Below are positions 1 through 11,370 of a stretch of 64,000 bases of DNA, piece after piece. This DNA comes from Torymus aiolomorphi (lineage: Eukaryota; Arthropoda; Insecta; Hymenoptera; Torymidae), in NCBI GenBank assembly GCA_036365515.1, contig CM070877.1:56518475-56582474 (forward strand), written 5' to 3'. Made by a program: the position numbers and the translations under genes. The notes beneath the pieces are model-generated. The model was given only the letters and a program-made list of their open reading frames with translations. It did not search any database and had not been told where the DNA came from. Position 1 is the first letter of the stretch. Each line of letters opens with the position of its first letter.

Positions 1-397
1 GCTCCATAAAGGGGTTAAGTGATAATTATATATATATATATATACACACAAAATGAATCTGAAAATAAAATGGAAGTAACAAATATTGTTTGGAAAGAAA
101 TATTAGATAATTAATTTAAATAATAAGATTATAATATAATAAACTAATAATGGTATAAATAAAATAATAACATTTTAAAATTTAATAAATATACAATAAA
201 ATATTCATATGATATTTTAATATTATGATCTGCTTAACGATATTAGAATAATAACATAATATAATTGATCAAAATAATTTAAGAAAAAATATAAAACAAT
301 AATTAATTACATAATATAATTAAAATTTACTTTAATTATACATTTGATGTAAATTACTTTTCTTAATGTAATTAACTATTATTTAGTAAAATATAAG

Positions 398-804
398 ATG
401 GCTGAACAAGGTGATTCAAAACCTAGTCCATTAAGATGGGATCCTGTGCAAAATGTGTATATTGAATTGTGAGTAGTATACAACACGCAAGAGAATTAGA
501 TGAATTAAACGAACAGTTACAGAATCATATAAATGAAAAAAACGAATATGAAATACATTTAAATAATTATATCAATAAATATAACAATATTACTACGATA
601 CAAACACCGTTAATTTGGGATCCAACACAAAATAAATACATAGAAGTATATAATTTAAAAGATGCTACAAAGTTAGACAAATTGAATGAAATAATAGAAA
701 CCCATGAAAAAGAAGAAAACAAGTATAATAACTATTGTAATAATTTACTTATAGAATATGATTTAAATTATTTACAACATTTAATTAAAAAATATGAAAA
801 ATAA
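398..804 (+). pseudogene. Small broken gene with two related ~55-residue modules
   Basis: I do not recognise this protein. An ATG at 398 opens a frame that hits TGA at 470-472; the frame starting at 469 then runs open to 804. The two pieces belong together: module 1 contains PLRWDPVQNVYIE followed by a segment with RELDELNE, and module 2 contains PLIWDPTQNKYIE followed by TKLDKLNE. If bases 467-468 (TT) are skipped, the junction reads YIEV, exactly as in module 2, so a 2-base insertion is the simplest explanation. The product would be about 134 residues, very rich in Asn, Lys and Glu, with no signal peptide or membrane segment. A GTGAGT at 469 could also act as a splice donor, but no matching exon is needed. 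The surrounding 1.5 kb is much more AT-rich than most of the window. That it is a recent pseudogene is inference. Confidence 0.5.
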
Positions 805-899
805 AATAAATCAAAAGCAAACATAATATTTTCAATATACAATTTAAACTCAATTTTTTAGTATAAAATATTTGAAATTTCACAAAAATAGTATTAAGT

Positions 900-1400
900 T
901 ATATTAATTTTTAATTCTAATATTTTACATTAACTTCATTCACGTATTCAATATAATGTTTATAAGCAAAAATATATATAACAGAAAAAATAAAAATATA
1001 TATATTTCCATATTATACATAGCTTACAAAAACGTCACAGGATATGTTAAAGAAAATTTAATTAAAAATTTGAAAATTATTTTTTTATAAATATTTTTGT
1101 AAATTTTAAATAGAAGTAATAAATATAAAAATTCAATGAAATAAAAGAAAATTATTATTAATTAAATTATTATTAAGTATGAAAATGGGATATTTGAAAT
1201 TTAAGGAAAATAAAATTATATTAATTTTAAAATCATTTACAATAAATTATATTAAATTCTTTCATGTATCCAATATAATGTTTAAAAGCAAAAATATATA
1301 TAAAAGGAACAAATAAATATATATGGTTCTAAATAATAAAAAGCTTATAAAAACATTCAAGGGTATATTAAAGATAATATAAATCATACAATTTATTTTA
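900..1400. repeat. Degenerate direct repeat, offset about 320 bp, downstream of the small gene
   Basis: Two similar AT-rich stretches lie about 320 bases apart (near 905-1070 and 1225-1390). Both contain CAATATAATGTTTA followed by AAGCAAAAATATATATA and, further on, AGCTTA(C/T)AAAAAC. No reading frame of note lies inside. The stretch 805-1500 holds no other gene. Confidence 0.5.
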
Positions 1401-1499
1401 AATTTATTATTTTCACAAATTTCACAATGTAATATAAATGATATAAAAATATATTTAATAAAATTTCATAAAATTTTAGGTATAGTCGTAATGTAGGGC

Positions 1500-1840
1500 T
1501 ATTGACGAAGGATGCCACTTAAAATAACAATCCAACGGTCCATGAACATTACCCCCAGGGTGACGTGGAAAACTGTTCGTCTCCTCAACCAATCTTTATA
1601 GTAAATAAAGTTTATATAAAACGAATTAACGCAACACAGTTATTGGTTAAATTTAAAACATTGTTCAATATTTATAAAGTAAGTAATAAAATAAGTAATA
1701 ATTTATAAGTAATAAAATAAGTGTAATAATTTAAAATAATGAACATCAGGGTGATTTGTTCTCTTATTCCAAAATATAAAATTTTTAAATTTATTTTATA
1801 TGGGGGTTGACGAGCGGAGCGAGTAGGGGGGTACCCCCTA

Positions 1841-1876
<36 letters not shown>

Positions 1877-2140
1877 CAAATATAGTTTATTTTTGAGGAA
1901 ATAGACCCTACCAGGGGTCTGTAAACCGATTTGATCCAAAGATCTTGAGATTTTAAAATCTGTATCCTGCCGTAACCTACAGGCTGAACCATTTGATATT
2001 TTTTAACTGGATACGGGCCAAAATCTTTGATTTTTATATCTCCTTTGACCGAAGCTATTTGCATCCCTTAATTTTTCCAATTATTATTTTAAAAGTAAAA
2101 AATTTGATTTAAAATCCAACACTTGAAAGGAATTTTTTAA
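1500..2140. other. Intergenic AT-rich DNA without a recognisable gene
   Basis: This holds a short GC-richer patch (1490-1580), a TA microsatellite at 1842-1873, and a small palindrome (AGGGGGGTACCCCCT) just before the TA tract. The minus-strand open frame across 1672-2064 runs through the TA tract and has no recognisable domain, so I do not call it. Confidence 0.5.
1842..1873. repeat. (TA)n microsatellite
   Basis: About 16 uninterrupted TA dinucleotides. Confidence 0.95.
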
Positions 2141-2164
2141 AAATGGTGAATTTTAACAGTATCA

Positions 2165-3655
2165 AACGTCGCGCGGTACGAAGAAAAGCCAACTTGAAAG
2201 TTACAGGCAAAGAAAAGCCAAAAACGCGTCTAAGGCGAAGAAAAGCCAGTTTGGGTCTTCCCAGACGAAGAAAAGACAGTTTGACTTATCTCAGACGAAA
2301 TAAAGCCAGTTTGCGCCGTCCCAGGATGAAAAATCGCACCTAACGACATTTCGCGCCAGAAAAAAAATACAATAAATTATGTTAGCAAAATACTTTTACG
2401 TACGCCTATTGATAAATAATGTTGTATATTTGGAGGGGGTCCAAAGTTTAGACGACTCACTTGAAAATTGAAGTCAAATATAGACGTGCTCGGTTTCGAC
2501 ATAAGCTACTGCAGATTGTGCAAAATTTCGAAAGTCTAAATTACGAAAATCATATTTTCGAATCTAACAATTCACCTACTGTCCAAATCATCGAATTTCA
2601 TCAATACGATTTCAAAACAAATATAACTTGTTCCTAATGATTTATTTTGAAATATGTTTATTGTATCCCTATTAAAATTCTATTAATGGAATTCGATGTT
2701 TTGGACAGTAGGTGAATTGTTACATTCGAAAATATGATTTTCTTACTTTAGAATTTCGAAATTTTCAACAATCTGCAGTAACTTATATTGAAACCGAGCA
2801 CGTCTATAGTTGACTTCAATTTTCAAGTGAGTCGTCTAAACTTTGGACCCCCCCCCCCCCTCGTATATTTGGCTTGTAAATCTTAATTATTACAATACAA
2901 TTACTATTAATACTATTAATAAGCGGTTCTAGGAATCCCAAATCAGTGTGCTGATACTTCCAGTTTTTGTTATCATTGTCTCTGAACATTTGTCCAAAGC
3001 ACTGAAATAAGTCGTTAAAAAATGATTGTGTAAGCGTAACTGTACATTTAGTATACTATACTTACACAGAAAAATTATTAGGAACGCCGAACGCAATAGC
3101 CCCATCCGGCGGCACTACTGCGTGAAACGCTTGGAAGGCTGCGCGCGTGCGCGTCTGCAGCTTGGAGCCGTTGCTCTTTTTTCGGATATATCTGACAGCG
3201 CAGTAAACCTGTGATTGCGAGTACACTATAATTCATGAACGGTGTTGCAGTGCTTTTAACATAGGTTCAAAGCCAATGGCAAACCCGGAACAGAATGAAT
3301 CTTGAATCAATGTACCGACTGTCAGTACATTGATTCAATATTCCTAGTACCACTTACTAAAAGTATTAAGAGTAAATTTATTATGACAATTAAAATGTGC
3401 AAGCATAATACAACATTATTTATCAATACGTGTACGTAAATGTATTTTCGGTAACAGAATTGAGCTTCTTTTCTCGCGCGAAATGTCGGCAGTTGGGATT
3501 TTTTGTCCAAACTGGCTTTTTTTTCGTCTGAAATAAGTCAAACTGGATTTTCCTCGTCTGGAAGGACCCAAACTGACTTTTTTGTCACCATAGACTTGTT
3601 TTTGGTTTTTTTTCGAATGTAACTTCCGAGTTGGCTTCTCTTCGTACCGCGCGAC
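2165..3655. mobile_element. Inverted-repeat (foldback-like) element with coding-like tandem repeats in its arms
   Basis: The left arm (about 2165-2945, including a nested MITE) and the right arm (about 3310-3655) are inverted copies. Both begin with CGTCGCGCGGTACGAAG at the outer edge. Both then carry three or so 30-bp repeats, followed by ACATTTCGCGC, by TATTGATAAATAATGTTGTA, and by an AT-rich stretch ending near a shared TAGGAAT. The 30-bp repeats read as decapeptides of the form RRRKxSLxxx, forward in the left arm and reverse in the right arm. The unique centre (about 2950-3310) contains a GC-rich patch at 3090-3180. The short ORFs over the arms are repeat artefacts, not genes. I did not identify clean target duplications, and the superfamily is unknown. 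Confidence 0.65.
2434..2862. mobile_element. MITE with long inverted repeats and a 10-bp target duplication
   Basis: The ends are AGGGGGTCCAAAGTTTAGAC and its imperfect complement; a longer C-run is present at the right. The arms pair over roughly 170 bases (from 2434 and back from 2862), with a ~90-base unpaired centre. It is flanked on both sides by GTATATTTGG (2424-2433 and 2863-2872). The opposite arm of the host element has no insertion at the matching place (near 3405), which supports a real transposition. A 9-11-bp duplication and G-rich ends would fit a Mutator-like source; that is inference. No coding sequence. Confidence 0.8.
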
Positions 3656-3869
3656 GAAATAGTGCTGGTATAAATTTTTTTTTATCATGTATTGTCTAGT
3701 CGGGTTGATCTTAGGGATGATTTGGAGGGGATAATCACTTTGGAAATAACTTATTTTGCAGTTTGTCCATGCATATCTCTTACAAATAACATAAAAAAAA
3801 CCGAATTGGTAAATTCTCGATATTTCGTTCACGATGAACGTTAAGAACATCACACATATTCATATCGCC

Positions 3870-6335
3870 TCAATCTCCTCTCCACAGCAGAGTTTTCCGG
3901 ACACGCAATTTTACACTCAATTTTTATTCAGCTTGTATTATTACACTAAAAAAAATATTAAAAATTAGGCGGGGTATAAGATCTAGTTTTCGAGATAGAA
4001 TTTTCGATAGATCATCCTGTAGGTGTTTACGTATACTCGGTATGCGCTCGTATCGCCCCAATCTCACCTTCCAATCAGGGTTTTCCCGAAATGCGATTTT
4101 CTTGTTAATTTTTTTTAAGCTTGTATTATTATACTAAAAAATATATTCAAAATTTGTCGGGGTATAAGACTTCATTTTCGAGATAGAATTGTCGATAGGT
4201 GATGGTGTATGTGTTCATGTGTACGCTGTATGCGCTCATATCGCCCCGATCTCCCCTTCAAAGTAGGCTTTTACAGACATACGATTTTCTTGTTAATTTT
4301 TTTTAAGCTTGTATTATTATACTAAATACATATTAAAAATTTGTCGGGGCATAAGACTTCGTTTTCGAGATAGAAATGTCGATAGGTCATGGTGTATGTG
4401 TTCATGTGTACGCTGTATGCGCTCATATCGCCCCGATCTCCCCTTCGAAGTAGGCTTTTACGGACATACGATTTTCTTGTTAATTTTTTTTAAGCTTGTA
4501 TTATTATACTAAAAACATATTGAAAATTTGTCGGGGCATAAGACTTCGTTTTCGAGATAGAATTGTCGATAGGTCATGGTGTATGTGTTCATGTATACGC
4601 TGTATGCGCTCATATCGCCCCGATCTTCCCTTCCAAGCAGGCTTTTCCGGACATACGATTTTCTTGTTAATTTTTTTTAATCTTGTATTCTTATACTAAA
4701 TAACATATTAAAAATTTGGCGCGGTATAAGATCTCGTTTTCGAGATAGAATTCTCGATAGATCATCCTTTAGGTGCTCACGTATACTCGGTATGCGCTCG
4801 TATCGCCCCGATCTCCCCCTCCAAGCAGGCTTTTCCGGAAATACAATTTTCTTGTTAATTTTTTTTAGGCTTGTATTATTATACTAAAAAACATATTCAA
4901 AATTTGTCGGGGTATAAGACTTCGTTTTCGAGATAGAATTGTCGATAGGTCATGGTGTATGTGTTCATGTGTACGCTGTATGCGCTCATATCGCCCCGAT
5001 CTCCCCTTCAAAGCAGGCTTTTACAGACATACGATTTTCTTGTTAATTTTTTTTAAGCTTGTATTATTATACTAAATACATATTAAAAATTTGTCGGGGC
5101 ATAAGACTTCGTTTTCGAGATAGAATTGTCGATAGGTCATGGTGTATGTGTTCATGTGTACGCTGTATGCACTCATATCGCCCCGATCTCCCTTCAAAGT
5201 AGGCTCTTCCGGACATACGATTTTCTTGTTAATTTTTTTTAAACTTGTATTATTATACTAAAAACATATTAAAAATTTGTCGGGGCATAAGACTTCGTTT
5301 TCGAGATAGAATTGTCGATAGGTCATGGTGTATGTGTTCATGTATACGCTGTATGCGCTCATATCGCCCCGATCTTCCCTTCCAAGCAGGCTTTTCCGGA
5401 CATACGATTTTCTTGTTAATTTTTTTTAATCTTGTATTCTTATACTAAATAACATATTAAAAATTTGGCGCGGTATAAGATCTCGGTTTTCGAGATAGAA
5501 TTTTCGATAGATCATCATTTAGGTAGTCACGTATACTCACTGTGCGCTCGTATCACCCCAATCTCCCCTTCAAAGCAGGGTTTTCTGGACATACAATTTT
5601 GCTACCAATTTTTTTTTTAAGCTTGTATTATTTATTACACTAACAAAGATATTAAAAATTAAGCGGGGTATTAAATCTCGTTTGCGAGATAGAATTTTCG
5701 TTAGATCATCCTTTAGGTGTTCACGTATACTCGCTATGCGCTCGTATGACCCCAATCTCCCCTTCAAAGCAGAGTTTTCCAGAGATACGATTTTCTTGTT
5801 AATTTTTATTTAAGCTTGTATTATTATACTAAAAAACATATTGAAAATTTGGCGCGGTATAACATCTCGTTTTCGTGATAGAATTTTCGATAGATCATCC
5901 ATTAGGTGTTCACGTATACTCGGTATGCGCTCGTATCGCCCCAATCTCCCCTTCCAAGCAGGGCTTTCCGGACATACGATTTTCTTGTTAATTTTTTTTT
6001 AGCTCATATTACTACACTAAATAACATATTAAAAATTTGGCGGGGTATAAGATCTCATTTTCGAGATAGAATTTTCGATAAACCATCCTTTATGTGTTCA
6101 CGTATACTCGCTATGCGCTCGTATCGCACCAATCTCCCCTTCCAAGTAGGGTTTTCCGGACATATGATTTTCTTTTTAATTTTTTTTAAGCTTGTATTGC
6201 TATACTAAAAAACATATTAAAAATTGGGAGGGGTATAAGACTTCGTTTTGGAGATAGAGTTTTCGATAGATCATCCTGTAGGTTCACCATACGCTGTATG
6301 CTCACGTTTCGCCTCAATCTCTTATTTAACCTTCT
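3870..6335. repeat. 187-bp tandem satellite, about 13 monomers
   Basis: Each monomer contains ATACGATTTTCTTGTTAATT, then a GCTTGTATTATTATACTAAA block, then TTCGAGATAGAATT, then ATCGCCCC.ATCT. Successive copies of the last motif fall about 187 bases apart from about 3868 to 6308. The open frames of 60-100 codons in this stretch arise from the repeat unit; two of them, at 4496 and 5245, are identical in protein sequence because of a higher-order repeat. Edge monomers are more diverged than central ones. Confidence 0.95.
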
Positions 6336-6599
6336 GCCCACATATACTATTACTTAAGAAATATTTATATGGAAAATTTCGAGAAAGTTAGTTTCGCAGT
6401 AGTAAAAATGCCGGCTGTTAGAAGGTTAAGGGTTGTTTTTTGTATGGGTACGTTCGGGAATTGTTATTTTCGACATTTCTCGTGTTATTCTGCGGTTTTT
6501 TATGGAATAGAACACTGAAATCCAAAAAAAAAAAAAATTATGAAAGTGCTCGAGGCAAGCGCTGCAAACTCAAGCTCATGCACTATAAAATTATTTAAA
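6336..6599. other. Short spacer between satellite and MITE
   Basis: AT-rich, with one A-run near 6523-6536. No gene or clear repeat seen. Confidence 0.5.
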
Positions 6600-7124
6600 T
6601 TAACTCTTTCGTACCGTATGGGTCCTGTAGGACCCATTTTATTCAACATGCTGTAGAAATCTGATATTAAATAATTTTTTAAATCGACTCATTTAGTCGT
6701 GATCTCTTATTCAAGGAGAAGCCTCTTTGGCCATTAAAATTAAATTTTTTTGTTTTTTTCCATTTCGTTTAGTACATTAAAAAAGGGCACGGCGATGAAA
6801 ATTGGGATTTGACGAAAATTCGGATCTTGAATGGTTTATTTTAGAATGAAAAAATGGTTAATGGTTATTTTTTTTTATTCTGAGTGGTGGATCTTGTTAA
6901 TGAGGCAACGAACTAAGAATTTATCACTATCCGAGTTAAATAAAATAATTCTATTGGCTGGTATGGGTTGTATGGGTCCTCCAGGACCCACTTGGAAAAT
7001 AGTACTTATCGACACTTTTTGAGAAAAAAAACAATCGATTGATATTAGCTAAAGCCTCCACAATTATATTATACAAAAAAGTCACTTTTCCTCCGGGAAA
7101 GGGGTCTCGGTACGAGCGGGTTAA
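6600..7124. mobile_element. TTAA-flanked MITE (piggyBac/Kolobok-type target)
   Basis: The left end reads TTAACTCTTTCGTACCG and the right end is the complement of TTAACCCGCTCGTACCG, so 17-bp inverted ends share the TTAA site (6600-6603 and 7121-7124). Two near-perfect internal palindromes, built on GGGTCCTNNAGGACCC, lie at 6618-6637 and 6973-6990. Insertion into TTAA with duplication is characteristic of piggyBac and Kolobok transposons. No transposase is encoded; the open frames at 6831 and 7039 have no recognisable domain. Confidence 0.75.
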
Positions 7125-7129
7125 TATGA

Positions 7130-9432
7130 ATACCCAAAGCAGCGAAGTGAGAAATCTTTTTCGCCTTTTACCCCACTATAATCGACTATTCGGAGGTGAT
7201 CCAGGGAATCGAATTCGTAGGTAATTTTTTCCTAGGTCTATTTTATCATTAGATTTGATAATCTGTCACAAAATTAATAGCCATACCTAAAACAACGAAG
7301 TGAGATTTTTTTTTCGCCTTCAACCCTCCTATAATCGTCCATTTGGGGGTGTTCCGGGGAATCAATTTTGTTCGTAATTTTTTTCTAGGTCTATTTTATT
7401 GTTGGATTTGATAATCTGCCATAAAATTAATAGCAATACCTAAAGCAACGAAGTGAGATTTTTTTTTCGCCTTCGACCCTCCTATAATCGTCCATTTGGG
7501 GGTGTTCCGGGGAATCGATTTTGTTCATAATTTTTTTCTAGGTCTATTTTATTGTTGGATTGGATAATCCACCATAAAATTAACAGCAATACCTAAACCA
7601 ACGAAGTGAGATTTTTTTTTCGCCTTCAACCCTCCTATAATCGACTATTCGGGGGTGATCCGGGGAATCGATATCGTTCCTAATTTTTTTCTGGGTATCT
7701 TTTATCGTTAGATTTGATAATACGTCATAAAATTAATAGTAACCCTGTTGAAAATATCCATGTGGATTTTACACTGATTTCCACATGGAATGGATATGGA
7801 ATCCATATGGAATCTATACGGATTCCATATGAATTCCATGTCGATTCCATGTGGAAATCAGTCCCAAATCGTCCTGTGGACTTCCACATGGAATTCCATA
7901 TAGATTTCTATATGAATTTTTCTACAAACATTTGTGAAACAAAATCCGTATGGATTTCCATGTAGATTTCCATGGGGAAATCCAGGTAAAAACGACATGA
8001 TCCATATAGATTTCCACATGGATTTCCATATGGTAATTTTAATGTTTATAAAAATGTTTATTTATAAAATTGTTATATTTTTTTTTACTAGGATACATAT
8101 TTTTGACAACAAGTACTGTAGAATCTTTTCGAAGAATTACATAAGAGGAAATTATAGTTTATAATTTTTTATGCTTTACTGATATGGTAAAAAACGTATC
8201 CCTAGTAGAAAAATTTAAAAATTTTATAAATAAACATTTTTATAAACATTTAAATTACCACATGGAAATCCATATGGAAATCTATATGAATCATATCGTT
8301 TTTACCTGGATTTCTCCATGGAAATCTACATGGAAATCCATACGGATTTTGTTTTACAAATGTTTGTAGAGAAATTCATATAGAAATCTATATGGAATTC
8401 CATGTGGAAATCCACAGGACGATTTGGGACTGATTTCCACATGGAATCGACGTGGAATCCATATGGAATCCGTATAGATTCCATATGGATTCCATATGGA
8501 TTCCATGTGGAAATCAATGTAAAATCCACGTGGATATTTTCAACAGGGAATACCTAAAGCAACGAAGTGAGATTTTTTTTCGTCTTCAACCCCCCTATAA
8601 TCGTCCATTTGCGGGTGCTCCGGGGAATCGATTTTGTTCCTAATTCTTTTCTAGGTCTATTTTATCGCTAAATTTGATAATCCGCCATAAAATTAATAGC
8701 AATACCTAAAGCAACGAATTGAGATTTTTTTTCGCCTTCAACCCCACTATAATCGTCCATTTGGGGTTATTCCGGGGAATTGATTTTGTTCCTAATTTTT
8801 TTTAGGTCTATTTTATTGCTAGATTTGACAATCCGCCATAAAATTAATAGCAATATCTAAAGCAACGAAGTGAGATTTTTTTTCGTCTTCAACCCCTATA
8901 ATCGTACATTTGGCGGTATTCCGTGGAATCGATTTAGTTCGTAATTTTTTTCTAGGTCTATTTTACCCTTAGATTTGATAATCCGCCACACAATTAATAG
9001 CCATACCTAAAGCAACGAAATGAGATTTATTTTTCGCCTTCAACCCCCCTGTAATCGTCCATTTGGGGGTATTCCGGGGAATTGATTTTGCTCCCAATTT
9101 TTTCTAGGTCTATTTTATTGCTAGATTTGATAATCCGTCATAAAATTAATAGCAATGCCTAAACCAACGAAGTGAGATTTTTTTTTCGCCTTCAACCCCC
9201 TATAATCAACTATTCGGGGGTGATCCGAGTAATCGATTTCGTCCTTAATTTTTTTCTGGGCTTCTTTTATCGTTAGATTTGATAATACGTCAGAAAATTA
9301 ATAGCAATACCTAAAGCAACGAAGTGAGATTTTTTTTTCGCATTCAACACCCCTATAATCGTCCATTTGGGGGTATTCCGGGTAATCGATTTTGTTCGTG
9401 ATTTTTTTCTAGGTCTATTTTATCTGTAGATT
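7130..9432. repeat. ~153-bp tandem satellite, interrupted by a foldback element
   Basis: Monomers share CAACGAAGTGAGATTTTTTT, then ATAATCG.C.ATT.GGGG, TTCCGGGGAAT, TTTTTTCTAGGTCTATTTTA and GATTTGATAATCCG. The CGAAGTGAG motif recurs near 7143, 7295, 7447, 7601, 8560, 8713 (variant), 8866, 9017, 9169 and 9320, giving about 150-155 bases per copy. The gap 7601-8560 is due to the inserted element at 7743-8548. No genes. Confidence 0.9.
7743..8548. mobile_element. Large foldback MITE built of CATATGG-like palindromic motifs
   Basis: It is inserted inside one 153-bp monomer. The ends are CCCTGTTGAAAATATCCA and its complement. The inverted arms span roughly 300 bases each (7743-8050 and 8245-8548), with an AT-rich centre that is itself partly palindromic. 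The arms are filled with variants of TTCCATATGGATTCC, so each arm can also fold on itself. The satellite monomer outside reads ...TTAATAGTAA before and AATACCTAAAGC after, against TTAATAGCAATACCTAAAGC in intact monomers; at most a 2-bp (AA) duplication is visible. No coding capacity; open frames here reflect the repeated motif. Confidence 0.85.
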
Positions 9433-9760
9433 TGATAACACAGGCCCACAAAAAAAAGAATCTGTCGGTTCTGGCATGGAGACTATACTTTTCTTTTGTA
9501 TTTTTTCCCGCTGAATCTGAATCCGGCATTAAAAGTAGGGGGTTGGCCGCATATTTTGAACATAACCTCAAAAAACTGTCGAAAAGCCGCGTTTCTGTGG
9601 AAAAACTTGGGAATAAAAAAACATTGTTTCCATCACATCAAAAACACTTTCTTCTTATGTATTTTGGCTTGCTGAATCCGAATTTGTTATGGAAAAAGAG
9701 ATTTGATCTCCTAATTTCGGAGATAACATCAAAAAACTATTCAGTCAATTTACACAAGAA

Positions 9761-11370
9761 TTAAATTGGCTTACGCTTGCGTATACGCTTGTCATCGAAC
9801 GACCTATGCAAAGGATTTCTACGCGGTTTTGTGTTATTAGATTGTACATCTCTTTTTAGAATCCAGCAATAGTCCTCCATCATGTTCACGCCATATTTTC
9901 CTTGCCACCTACGTGCAAATTCCTTCATGTCCTGATGAAATCTTTCACCATGCTCTTCACTGTAGTCACCTAGGTCTGGCGGAAATTCATCAGTGTGCGA
10001 ATCGAGAAAGTGGAGTTTTAAATTCATTAAGCAACCTAATTTTTTGAAGTTTTGTACCATAGTTTCTACGATACTCTTATAGTTCTCATCTTTATTGTTA
10101 CCAAGAAATTTTGTTACAACATCTTTGAAGCTCAACCAGGCTGCCTTCTCGGTATCGTTCATACTTTTGACGAATTCTTCATTCCTGAACATTTTGCGAA
10201 TTTGAGGTCCGTCAAAGATTCCTTCCATCAATTTAACCAGAGTTATATTCTTAAAGATGGTTTCTAAGTATTTGAAGCATCGCCCTTCTTTATCGAGAGC
10301 TTTAACAAATTGTTTCATCAGCCCTAATTTGATATGTAAAGGAAGTAAAAGGATTTTGCTAGGATCAACAAGAGGACGATTGATGACATTGCTGGAACCT
10401 GGAGTAAGTGATGGCCTCGCTGGCCATACTTTTGTATTATAGTGTTTTGCTCTATCTCGACTGTCAAACATGCATAAATAGCATGGGTACTTGGTAAAAC
10501 CTGATCGTTGACCTAGTATCATGGACAATATTTTCAGATCCCCGCAAATTAACCAATCGTGCTCACTATACTTTATTTTATTTAAAACCTTTTCGATGTT
10601 TCAGTATTCTTCTTTGAGTACAGTTGAATGAGCCAATGGTAACGGAGCATACACGTTCGTATTGTGAAGAAGAACTGCCTTCAGTCTTCGCTTCGGTGAA
10701 TCGATGAATAACCTCCATCCTTCTGGCTTGTATAAATTTGGTTTGAACTCATTAATACGTCCTCGTACATCCGTGCAGTACACTAGAGCAGATTCGCCAG
10801 TGAAGTATGTTCGAAACGCTTCTTCTCGGTTTCTATAAAATGTGACTTTTACGTCCTTTTCTAATACATTGTAAGACTTTAATTGTGAAGTCATTAATTC
10901 AGCTGCGTCATTTGCTAATCCAGCATTCCTAAACATGTCATTAAGTTGAGGTTGAGAGATCTTTTTTTGGCTTTTCTCTTTACCAATGGGAACATACTCC
11001 TCATCACTGTCCGAAGACAGTTCTTCTTCACATTCGACGGATTCACTTTCTGCTTCCGTCAATGATTCATTTTCGTCAGTATCGTCGTCTGTATGGTGGT
11101 AAGATTTTCTGCGTCTTCTTCTGTACCACAAGCAGCTTGCATACCATCCATTCCTTGTATAAAGCTGTCTCGTGAAACATGATCTATCAAACTTTCGACT
11201 ATTTGCTTCTGTGGACGAACGACACTAGAAACTGTCGCATATAATATTTTATCTGGTCGCACCTTATTTACCCCAGTTACATTTGTCATGCAAAAGTAAC
11301 AGTCACTTTTATCTAATGGTTTTTTCCAAATAGCTGGTTTCAGAAACTTTTTTTTACTTTTACCCCCAGT
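9761..11370 (-). pseudogene. Transposase-like gene, left (inverted, N-terminally truncated) copy
   Basis: This matches the right copy codon by codon from about its residue 85 onward; the first ~85 codons, which include the first zinc-binding part, are missing. The pieces are 11,059-11,289 (frame 1), 10,601-11,131 (frame 2, after a one-base loss near 11,100) and 9,761-10,528, separated from the preceding piece by a TGA at 10,600-10,602 where the other copy has Cys. Conserved blocks are a run of acidic residues, FIDSPKRRLKAVLLHNTN, FTKYPCYLCMFDSRDRAKHY, LPLHIKLGLMKQFVKALD, EEHGERFHQDMKEF and DYCWILKRD. This protein type is frequent in arthropod genomes as a repeat-encoded protein. An RNase-H-like transposase role, with Asp in GDLK and Glu in GERFHQD as candidate catalytic residues, is inference. 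Its lesions differ from those of the right copy. Confidence 0.7.

Noticed and set aside
1672..2064. 130-codon minus-strand frame
   Set aside because: It crosses a TA microsatellite, has low-complexity composition and no recognisable domain.
2143..2343. Small basic protein with KASL repeats as a gene
   Set aside because: The same repeats appear inverted in the opposite arm of the element, so they are part of a non-coding inverted repeat.
4309..6208. Repeated 60-100-codon frames with similar proteins
   Set aside because: They come from the 187-bp satellite; identity reflects block duplication, not coding selection.
3870..6335. CRISPR-like regular array
   Set aside because: The whole 187-bp unit is repeated with no unique spacers, and the genome is eukaryotic.
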